Assembly: GCA_964415605.1 (NCBI GenBank)
Contig: CAYQBA010000140.1
Coordinates: 1-12,673 of the forward strand
Direction: 5' to 3'
DNA from: UCB3 sp964415605
Lineage (GTDB): Bacteria > Chloroflexota > Anaerolineae > Epilineales > Epilineaceae
Length of the DNA stretch: 12,673 nucleotides
Both the position numbers and the translations under genes were made by a program. The number at the start of each line of letters is the position of its first letter. Position 1 is the stretch's first letter. Below, piece after piece: positions 7,374-12,673 of this stretch. The notes under the pieces were generated by a model. The model was not told where the DNA came from. It did not search any database and worked only from the letters and a program-made list of their open reading frames with translations.

Positions 7374-7397
7374 GGTGAGGATCACGGCTCGGCGGGG

Positions 7398-7412
7398 GAT
7401 CACGCGGTGATC
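7398..7412. promoter_or_regulatory. Operator-like palindrome GATCAC-GCG-GTGATC
   Basis: A perfect six-base inverted repeat with a three-base centre lies upstream of both divergent genes. Half of it (GATCACG) also occurs at 7379-7385. Its size is typical of a dimeric repressor site, but no regulator gene is next to it. Confidence 0.42.
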
Positions 7413-7414
7413 GT

Positions 7415-7455
7415 AACCGTGAAAATCGGTAGGTCAACTGCGGATTTTCATGGTT
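7415..7455. repeat. 13-bp inverted repeat, A/T-rich arms
   Basis: AACCGTGAAAATC at 7415-7427 and GATTTTCATGGTT at 7443-7455 are complementary at 12 of 13 positions, with the odd pair a G-T, around a 15-base centre. It could be a hairpin, a regulator site, or a relic of a mobile-element end. I found no second copy beyond the transposase-like gene. Confidence 0.45.
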
Positions 7456-7614
7456 CGAGTGATGGGCGCCACTGGATTGGCGTTGCGCTCGACGGGCGGA
7501 CCACCCCCGCCGAACGCCAGCTCAGCGAGTCGATTCATGCGGCGCGGGAACCATTCGATCCCGGCAGACGTTGGAATGCGTCGAGGACCACAAGTCACCC
7601 GAGGACCCGAACCC

Positions 7615-8691
7615 ATGCTTCAGCTCCAGCTCACATTCGACTATCTGACGGACGGCCATCCGGCGCCGCCGCCCACCGCCTGCCCGCGCTCCGGGTGCGG
7701 CGGCGGGCGTGTCCGCCATTGGCAGACGGTCGCCAAGCCGGTGCGGGGATCCGCGGGTGGATCGGTGACCGCCGAGCGCTACATCTGCCTGGACTGCCGG
7801 CGGACGTTCCGGGTGTATCCGCAAGGGATCGACCGCGGCACGGTGCCGGCGGCGGCGAAGCACTGGGCGGCGGCGCTCCACGACCTCGGGTTGCCGTGCC
7901 GCGACGTCAGCCGGGCGCTGGCGGTGCTCGGGGCGGCTCTCGGCAAGAGCAGGGTGCAGACGCTGGCCAGGCCGCTGGTGGGCGCCGGGCGGCCCCGGCC
8001 GGGGTGGCTGAGTGCGGTGCTGGAGCGAGTGGAGATCGAGGGCGAGGACATGGGCGAGGGTGACGGCAACCAGGTCGAGCGGCGGGCATGGGTGTGGATC
8101 CAAGGCCGGCGGCACGCGCTGCGGCGGGTGGTGGATGCATGCGGCCGGGCAACGCTCGTCGTCGACGGCGTCGCGCGCGACCTGTTCCACGTCGTGGACG
8201 CCTGGGCGGGGGCCATGCTGGCGGAACACGGCGTGCACGCGGCGGTCGTCTACGTGGGTGACGCGGACCGGCGCCGCGACGGCGCGCCGTTGGGCATCGT
8301 TGTTGGCGGGTTCGGTTGGGATGATGCCGTGCGGGCGGCGGACGGTGCCCAGGAGTCTGGACTCGGTCCGGTCGAGGCGGATACCGCGGCCGTCGCGGCG
8401 ACCGACGATCACGATGGGGTTTGCCCTAACCCGTCGGGCGTGCCGTTCGGCGAGCCCCCTGGCCATCCGCCCGTACTGCGGCCGACATCGGTCACGACGG
8501 GGTGGGGATCGGCGCTCCGTCGTCTGGGCCACGCACCTGGCGTCGGCATCGGCGCGGGGTTGGGCGCGCCGGCGCCCCGTGTCGGCCGGGCCCGGCATCG
8601 TTCGGGGTGCCACTCGGGGCACGTGTTGGGCGGGTCAGGCGGCGTCTGCCACGCCTTCGGAGGCGCTCGCCGCCCGCGCGTTGCCGCGTAG
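7615..8691 (+). pseudogene. Transposase-like protein with zinc ribbon and degenerate catalytic half
   Basis: The 358-codon frame begins at ATG 7615, with GAGGA at 7601-7605 nine bases upstream. Residues 23-70 form a zinc ribbon (Cys23, Cys28, Cys58, Cys61) ending CLDCRRTFRVYP, as at the N-terminus of many insertion-sequence transposases (IS1 InsA and ISL3-like types). A helix-turn-helix-like stretch follows (about 83-118, LGLPCRDVSRALAVLG). Residues 157-220 (AWVWIQGRRHALRRVVDACGRA then VVYVGDADRR) look like the first strands of an RNase-H-like DDE core. From about residue 225 to the end the sequence becomes Gly/Pro/Arg-rich with no recognisable catalytic motif, and neither other forward frame restores one. 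I read it as a decayed insertion-sequence transposase, though a domesticated zinc-ribbon DNA-binding protein is possible. No clear terminal inverted repeats or target duplication flank it. Confidence 0.5.
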
Positions 8692-8997
8692 AGGGCCCGT
8701 CGGCCGCGCGCGGCAACGCGTACGGCGTTCCGCACCACTGACCGCTGGACGACGGCGCTGGGACCAAGGGGGCCCCGCAGTACTTCCTTGGCCGAGTGGG
8801 GTCGCAACCTTGCCTTGACTGCCATGCTTCCAGGGCTATCTCGGCTTGGTTCTCTGCCTATTGCGGGCAGAGTGCTTGCCTTGCTGGCCTCGGGTCCTTG
8901 CCTTGGGGGAACACGGTGCTTGTCTGTCCGGGGGCGGATGTCTGCTCGTGTGTGGACCCTGTGGCGCGGTTAAGTCGGAAGCGAAGCCTGCTTCCGC
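8692..8997. other. Gene-less structured stretch with short direct repeats
   Basis: I see no supported gene on either strand of these 306 bases. CTTGCCTTG occurs three times (8809-8817, 8875-8883 and 8897-8905). CTCTGCC at 8852-8858 pairs exactly with GGCAGAG at 8866-8872 around a seven-base loop. Composition is less GC-skewed than in the neighbouring genes. No PIN-type toxin frame, the usual partner of the adjacent DUF433 gene, is detectable here. It may be eroded mobile-element DNA or contain an unannotated small RNA. Confidence 0.45.
8976..8996 (-). terminator. Hairpin terminator of the DUF433 gene
   Basis: CGGAAGC at 8976-8982 and GCTTCCG at 8990-8996 form a perfect seven-base-pair stem with a seven-base loop. 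It lies immediately after the DUF433 stop codon in the direction of transcription. There is no T-run. It could stop transcription from both sides. Confidence 0.5.
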
Positions 8998-9315
8998 TCA
9001 CCGTGCCGTGACGAGCTTCCGTTGCAGCGGGGACGGGCCGCGAGACCGGAGCGCATCGGCCGTGGCTTCATCGTCGCGAATGGCTTGATCGATCTCCGTG
9101 CGGTGATCGTAGTAGAAGGCCAGCGCTGCATGCACGGCCGCCAACGACAGATCGAACCGCCCAGCAATCTCGGCCGGCGAGTGCCCCATCCGCAGGTGCA
9201 TCAAGGCGATGTCCGCAACGGTGATGCGCGAGCCGTCGATGCGGGGCTTGCCGCCGCGCACGTCAGGTGACGACACGATGTGGGTGTCGGTTGTCCGCAG
9301 AACCGTCGAGGTCAT
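8998..9315 (-). CDS. DUF433 family protein, probable orphan antitoxin
   Basis: The 105-residue protein contains the DUF433 domain across nearly its whole length. Visible are HIVSSPDVRGGKPRIDGSRI (residues 12-31), then MGHSPAEIAGRFDLSLAAVHAALAFYYDH (43-71), the helix-turn-helix-like half. Family members are typically antitoxins that neutralise a PIN-like nuclease toxin (often DUF5615) encoded next to them, and they bind their own promoter. ATG at 9315 is chosen because GGGAGG is close upstream; an in-frame extension to 9363 has no support. The expected toxin gene is missing downstream, where a hairpin and non-coding DNA follow. An upstream -10 element and palindromes fit self-regulation. It is either an orphan antitoxin left after loss of the toxin, or a stand-alone regulator. 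Confidence 0.85.
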   Translation of the reverse strand: MTSTVLRTTDTHIVSSPDVRGGKPRIDGSRITVADIALMHLRMGHSPAEIAGRFDLSLAAVHAALAFYYDHRTEIDQAIRDDEATADALRSRGPSPLQRKLVTAR

Positions 9316-9363
9316 TGCATCCTCCCTCGCCGGGTGTCGGTGCACCCCGATGCCGACAAGCAC

Positions 9364-9384
9364 TCGACGCAGTCGATTCTAGCA
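9364..9384 (-). promoter_or_regulatory. Extended -10 promoter and operator-like palindrome of the DUF433 gene
   Basis: On the minus strand TGC-TAGAAT (9384-9376) is an extended -10 element with five of six consensus bases, placing transcription start near 9369, about 54 bases before the ATG. TCGAC-GCA-GTCGA, a perfect five-base inverted repeat at 9364-9376, overlaps the -10 end and start site. A looser palindrome (AGCA...TGCT, 9381-9398) covers the upstream side. Overlapping palindromes suit antitoxin autoregulation. Confidence 0.45.
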
Positions 9385-9684
9385 CATGCCGGTATGCTCG
9401 ACTCCCTCATCCCCTCACCCCCCCTTCCTCCACGCCCGCACATCCGCCCGCCGATTCCGCCATGCCGGCTTGGGCTGCCCGATGACGGCGCGGGTGGCCC
9501 CGCGGCGCGCCGCCTTCCGCCATCCAAGTGCGGTTCAGCGCCGGGTGGATATCCTGGAGGGAGGCGGCGCGGGGCTCGGCGTCGGTGGTTGCAGCCGGGC
9601 CGGCCAGGGGCGGCGGCGCTTCTGGCGCCGGTGACGGCCGCGCCGGCATCGAAAGAGCATCAAGATCGGCGCCAATCACCGGTA

Positions 9685-9693
9685 TGGTAAAAT
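9685..9693 (+). promoter_or_regulatory. Extended -10 promoter for the EAD-NACHT operon
   Basis: TGG-TAAAAT at 9685-9693 is an extended -10 (TG plus one base before a hexamer matching five of six consensus positions). It sits about 61 bases before the first ATG of the operon. No good -35 is seen, which extended -10 promoters can tolerate. It is the most A/T-rich spot in the neighbourhood. Confidence 0.42.
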
Positions 9694-9753
9694 GCCGCAT
9701 GCGCGGACGGGAATGGCTCACCATGACCACAAGCGACGGGGGAGATCAGCGGC

Positions 9754-9967
9754 ATGGCGATCCGGTTGGAGGGCGACGACTTTCGTCGACTCGTCAGAGT
9801 CGTGCAGGGATTGCCCGCGTTCGCGCAGTTCGAGCGGCGCCGCGCCCTGGTGCTCAACGCATTGCAGGGAACGCCGCGCGCGGAACGCCGGAACCGCGAT
9901 GGGCGCCATCGTGGATGACATAAGGGCAACGGCGCCCGAAGTGTTCGCGCGGCTGATGACGGCATGA
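9754..9967 (+). pseudogene. Short effector-associated-domain (EAD)-like ORF with an apparent frameshift
   Basis: ATG at 9754 follows GGAG (9741-9744) at nine bases. The frame reads MAIRLEGDDFRRLVRVVQGL, then FERRRALVLNALQGTPRAERRN, and stops at 9916-9918 (54 residues). Stepping forward one base between about 9870 and 9895 moves to the frame that reads GTAMGAIVDDIRATAPEVFARLMTA and stops at 9965-9967, overlapping the next gene's ATG as ATGA. The joined product (about 70 residues) is a small helical domain. Its RR-x-L...A pattern and a later G-x-A-x-x-x-I segment resemble the EAD-like start of the following NACHT protein. EADs are small adaptor domains that join conflict-system regulators to effectors. 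The break could be a real mutation, a programmed +1 shift or a sequencing error. Domain identity is by pattern only. Confidence 0.5.
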
Positions 9968-12673
9968 GCGACGGTGATCGCACGGCCGAGGCTGCACGCA
10001 TGGACGCGGGGTACGGTCCTGCGGGCAGTCTGGTCGTACGGCTTGGCGTGCGCCTCTTTCCGATCTTCGAGACGGAAACCCAACGCCGGTCAGCCCTCGC
10101 GGCCGCGACGGCCGACTTGCCCGAGCTTGCCGGCGGTGTGGACTGGAGCGGCCCTGCGCTGGACTTCGCGCGCAGGATCGCCGGGTGGTTGCTGACGCAC
10201 AAGGGTGCGAACGGCCGGCGCGTGCTGACGGCGCTGCTGGACGACGCCGCGAGTCGAGTCAGCGAGGTCGATCCCGAGAACGCCGACTTCGCCGAGCTGC
10301 GCGCCGAGGTCGAGGCGTTTCGGCCGCCCGTGTTCAACCTGCAGGCCGACGCGCCTGCCCGCCCTCTGCCCGCCGCCTTTGCGGCGCTGCACGACGCCGT
10401 GATCGAGGCGGCGCCCGCGGCGAACCTGTCGCTGGAGACCCTCCAAGCCGTGATCCGTCACCGGCCGGCGAGCTTGACGGAGTATCGGCTCTCGCGCCTC
10501 GCCGAGTGGTCGCAGGAGCGCTATGCGGTCGACCGGCGCTTCACGCGGTTGACGCTAATGATCGACCGGGGATCGGGCTCCAAGGAGCAGCGTTGGGCTG
10601 ACCAGCCTGAGTCGTTCGACGACCTGCGCGATGTGTTGGGTGCGGTCCGCGACCGGGCCGTCGTGGTCCTGGGCGAGCCGGGGGCAGGCAAGAGCACGCT
10701 GCTGCGGCGGCTGGAGCTGGACGTCGCGGTGGACGCCCTGCGGGCGGGGCGGGCCGGTGGAGCGGACGCGGCGGCCGCTGGCGTGGCTGATGCGGGCACC
10801 GGCGAGGAGCGCGTGACGTTCTTCGTCGAGCTGAGCCGCTACGCGCCGGCGATCACGGACGACGACCTGCGCAAGCGCGTGGAACCGTCGGCGGATGCGT
10901 GGTTGGCGGATCAGTGGCGTCGGCGCTGCCCGGAGTTGCCGGAATGGCGCTCGATGCTGGCCGCCGGGCGGGTCGTGGTCCTCCTCGACGCGCTGAACGA
11001 GATGCCGCACGCCGGCGCGGCGGACTTCGACGATCGGCTGGAGGCGTGGCGGGAGTGGCTGCGGGACCTGCCGCCGGGGAACCGGGCGGTGTTCGCGTGC
11101 CGGAGCCTGGACTACAGTGCGGGGTTGTCGACGGACAAGCTGCCGGTGCCGCAGGCGCGGGTCGAGCGGATGGACGACGGCCAGGTGCGGCGCTTCCTGC
11201 AGGCGTACCTGCCCGATCGCTGGGCGGAGGTCTGGGCGCAGATCGAGGGCACGGAGCTGCTGGACATCGTCAAGACGCCGTTCTACGCCGGCCTGCTCGT
11301 GAAGCAGACGGGGGCCGGCGGCGAGCTGCCGCGCGGCCGGGCGGGTCTGGTGACGGGGTTCGTGCTGCAGGCGCTGCGGCGGGAGATCGGGAACCGGGAT
11401 CCCTTGTTCATGATCGATGGTGGCCTCTTGACCGCGGCGGACCATGCGCAGGTGCACGCGCCTGGGGGTCACGCATACGCGTTGCCGTCGGACGGGCCGC
11501 TGATCCGATGCATCGTCGGCCTGGCGTACGCGATGCAGGCGGGCGGGGGTGCGGGGGCGGAGCGCGGACGGGAGGTCGTCGGGCTGCGGGAAGCTTGCGC
11601 TTGCATCGACGATCCGCGCGCCGGGGACGTCGTCCAGGCGGCGGCGGAGCTGGGCATCGTGGTGATCGAGACCCGCTACGAGCTCGACGATCGGGTGGAG
11701 GACGTGCGGTTCTTCCACCAGCTCTTCCGCGAGTACTTCGCGGCGCGGCGGTTGGCCCGCGTGTTGGATCCGGCGCTGGTGGCGACGGAGTGGCGGGCGA
11801 ACGCGATGCCGGAGCGGCTGGAAGCGACCCTTGCCCTCATCGCGCCCGCCGACCCGTTGCCCTCGGCCCCCGCGACCGGCTGGGAGGAGCCGGCGGTGTT
11901 GGCGGCGGCGATGGCGCCGCGACCGGACGACTTCGTGCAGGCGGTGGCGGCGGCGAACCTCCCGCTTGCAGGTCGCTGCGCGGCGGAGGCGGACGTACGG
12001 GTGTCGGTGGCGGTGGAGGACGACCTTCGGCGGCGGCTCATCGCCCGCACGGGCGACGCGACGGCGGATCTCCGCGCGCGCATCGCCGCGGGCGTTGCGC
12101 TCGGCCGGCTCGGCGACCCGCGCTTCGACCGGCGGGAGGGGCCGTACGGGCCGTATCTCCTGCCGCCGATGGTGCGGGTGCCGACGGGGCGGTATCCGAT
12201 CGGCGACAACCGCGGATATCCTGGCGAGCGAGGGGAGCATGTCGTCGACTTGCCGGAGTGTTTCCTCGGCCAGTTCCCGGTCACCAACTCGGAGTGGGCG
12301 CTGTTCGTCGCGTCAGGCGGCTATGCGGAGGAGCGCTGGTGGGAGACCGAAGCGGCGAGGGCGTGGCTGCGCGGGGATCCGTCGTCGGTGGAGCCGTCGA
12401 AGCAATGGGAGCGCAAGCGGTGGCGGGAGGGGCCGCGAGATGACGCCGCGTTCAAGCGGTGGGTGGCAGATCGTCCGAACCTGACTGACGTGGACATCCC
12501 TTGGTACCAGCGGTACTTCGGCCAGAGCGCGGACGAGCTCGAGGCGACGATCGACGGGTGGTATCCGGCCGAACGCAAGACCGCGCCTCAGTTCTGGAAC
12601 GATCCCGCCTTCAACGCGCCCAGCCAGCCGGTCGTGGGCATCAGTTGGTTCGAAGCGCGCGCCTACTGCGCTT
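9964..12673 (+). CDS. EAD-NACHT-FGE/sulfatase-domain conflict-system protein (3' end beyond window)
   Basis: Codons 1-903 are open with no stop to the right edge. Residues about 22-120 (LFPIFETETQRR, then DWSGPALDFARRIAGWLLTH) resemble an effector-associated adaptor domain. Residues about 170-230 form the usual pre-NACHT segment (LTEYRLSRLAEW). The NACHT NTPase has Walker A GEPGAGKST (237-245, Lys243), Walker B VVVLLDALNEMP (337-348, Asp342 and Glu346), a likely sensor Arg380 (FACRSLDY) and the FFHQLFREYFAA element (583-594). Residues about 600-730 are helical, with one HEAT-like unit near 702-719. From about 734 an FGE/SUMF1-type domain begins (MVRVPTGRYPIGDN, FLGQFPVTNSEWALF, QPVVGISWFEARAYCA) and is cut by the window. 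NACHT proteins of this kind are NTP-driven sensors that oligomerise and trigger effectors. The ATG overlaps the upstream stop (ATGA) without its own ribosome site, so translation is probably coupled. Confidence 0.88.
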   Translation, partial: MSDGDRTAEAARMDAGYGPAGSLVVRLGVRLFPIFETETQRRSALAAATADLPELAGGVDWSGPALDFARRIAGWLLTHKGANGRRVLTALLDDAASRVSEVDPENADFAELRAEVEAFRPPVFNLQADAPARPLPAAFAALHDAVIEAAPAANLSLETLQAVIRHRPASLTEYRLSRLAEWSQERYAVDRRFTRLTLMIDRGSGSKEQRWADQPESFDDLRDVLGAVRDRAVVVLGEPGAGKSTLLRRLELDVAVDALRAGRAGGADAAAAGVADAGTGEERVTFFVELSRYAPAITDDDLRKRVEPSADAWLADQWRRRCPELPEWRSMLAAGRVVVLLDALNEMPHAGAADFDDRLEAWREWLRDLPPGNRAVFACRSLDYSAGLSTDKLPVPQARVERMDDGQVRRFLQAYLPDRWAEVWAQIEGTELLDIVKTPFYAGLLVKQTGAGGELPRGRAGLVTGFVLQALRREIGNRDPLFMIDGGLLTAADHAQVHAPGGHAYALPSDGPLIRCIVGLAYAMQAGGGAGAERGREVVGLREACACIDDPRAGDVVQAAAELGIVVIETRYELDDRVEDVRFFHQLFREYFAARRLARVLDPALVATEWRANAMPERLEATLALIAPADPLPSAPATGWEEPAVLAAAMAPRPDDFVQAVAAANLPLAGRCAAEADVRVSVAVEDDLRRRLIARTGDATADLRARIAAGVALGRLGDPRFDRREGPYGPYLLPPMVRVPTGRYPIGDNRGYPGERGEHVVDLPECFLGQFPVTNSEWALFVASGGYAEERWWETEAARAWLRGDPSSVEPSKQWERKRWREGPRDDAAFKRWVADRPNLTDVDIPWYQRYFGQSADELEATIDGWYPAERKTAPQFWNDPAFNAPSQPVVGISWFEARAYCA

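Larger units (their letters stand above)
7274..7614. other. Intergenic region between the dehydrogenase and the transposase-like gene
   Basis: This 341-base stretch shows no convincing gene. Open frames crossing it lack ribosome sites and family signatures. It holds the inverted repeats and weak promoter listed separately, and GATCACG occurs twice (7379-7385 and 7398-7404). Between 7330 and 7460 it is noticeably richer in A and T than its surroundings, consistent with a regulatory region or the edge of an acquired segment. Confidence 0.55.
9316..9753. other. Divergent intergenic region between the DUF433 gene and the EAD-NACHT operon
   Basis: This 438-base region holds the DUF433 promoter on its left and the candidate operon promoter on its right. 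Between them are a C-rich run near 9410-9440, a small hairpin (CGGCGC 9614-9619 with GCGCCG 9625-9630), and no frame with a convincing family signature. Open frames crossing it on both strands look like GC-driven artefacts. Confidence 0.5.

Noticed and set aside
7429..7475. tRNA-like wording (GGTAG..., GGTTCGAGT, GGCGCCACTGG) suggesting a tRNA relic or attachment site
   Set aside because: The T-stem does not pair, no acceptor stem or TAGCTCAG-like D-stem is present, and spacing between parts is wrong. The resemblance is probably chance.
7522..8622. A 366-codon minus-strand frame opposite the transposase-like gene
   Set aside because: Its composition is that of an antisense shadow and it has no domain signature. 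The plus frame has a zinc ribbon and a ribosome site.
8692..8997. CRISPR-like array from the repeated CTTGCCTTG
   Set aside because: The repeats are only nine bases, unevenly spaced (66 and 22 bases), and lack the length and regularity of a CRISPR.
8692..8997. DUF5615/PIN toxin partner of the DUF433 gene
   Set aside because: No frame on the minus strand starts with the expected LLDEN-type element or keeps acidic residues in order; the stretch is non-coding by eye.
9407..9700. Possible minus-strand gene starting MRHFTIPVIGAD
   Set aside because: The first dozen residues look protein-like, but there is no ribosome site, the rest is Pro/Ala/Arg-rich, and the start sits on top of the operon's -10 element. 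It could be a relic at most.
10555..12240. A 561-codon minus-strand frame and a 514-codon frame at 10899-12443 on the plus strand
   Set aside because: Both overlap the NACHT gene, which has ordered motifs (Walker A, Walker B, FGE) in its own frame. The alternatives are Gly/Arg/Pro-rich with no motifs.

Overview
This is GC-rich bacterial DNA (roughly 70% G+C by eye), densely coded on both strands. The mix of genes (a DinB-like protein, a transposase relative with an N-terminal zinc ribbon, an orphan DUF433 antitoxin, and an EAD-NACHT-FGE protein) is the sort seen in Chloroflexota, especially Anaerolineae-like lineages. That assignment is inference only: there is no rRNA or other phylogenetic marker here.

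Positions 1-6078 hold ordinary chromosomal genes. On the minus strand a tight leftward cluster runs from dgt (dNTP triphosphohydrolase, 2457-1183) to uppP (undecaprenyl-diphosphatase, sharing one base with dgt) to a sugar phosphate isomerase/epimerase-like gene cut by the left edge. Divergent from it is glmS (2760-4550), the entry enzyme to UDP-GlcNAc synthesis. UppP recycles the lipid carrier that UDP-GlcNAc-derived cell-wall intermediates use, so the two sides of this divergent pair share an envelope theme. Downstream of glmS are a DinB-like protein with three metal-ligand histidines, a strong hairpin terminator, a structured 5' leader and a small membrane-anchored protein of unknown function.

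Positions 6107-7273 (minus) encode a zinc-dependent alcohol dehydrogenase with an unusual low-complexity insert. Upstream of it is a gene-poor region carrying two clear inverted repeats.

From about 7275 to the right edge the DNA looks accessory. It holds a transposase-like gene with an intact zinc ribbon but an eroded catalytic half, a structured gene-less stretch with short direct repeats, an orphan DUF433 antitoxin with its own promoter/operator region, and then an operon reading out of the window. That operon begins with a short, frameshifted effector-associated-domain (EAD)-like ORF. It overlaps by ATGA the largest gene in the window: 903 visible codons with no stop, encoding an EAD-like N-terminus, a NACHT NTPase core and a C-terminal formylglycine-generating-enzyme/sulfatase (FGE, SUMF1-type) domain that continues past the edge. 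This is the architecture of NTP-dependent conflict (defence) systems, and it is the most interesting content here. Its effector partner is not visible and may lie downstream or elsewhere in the genome.
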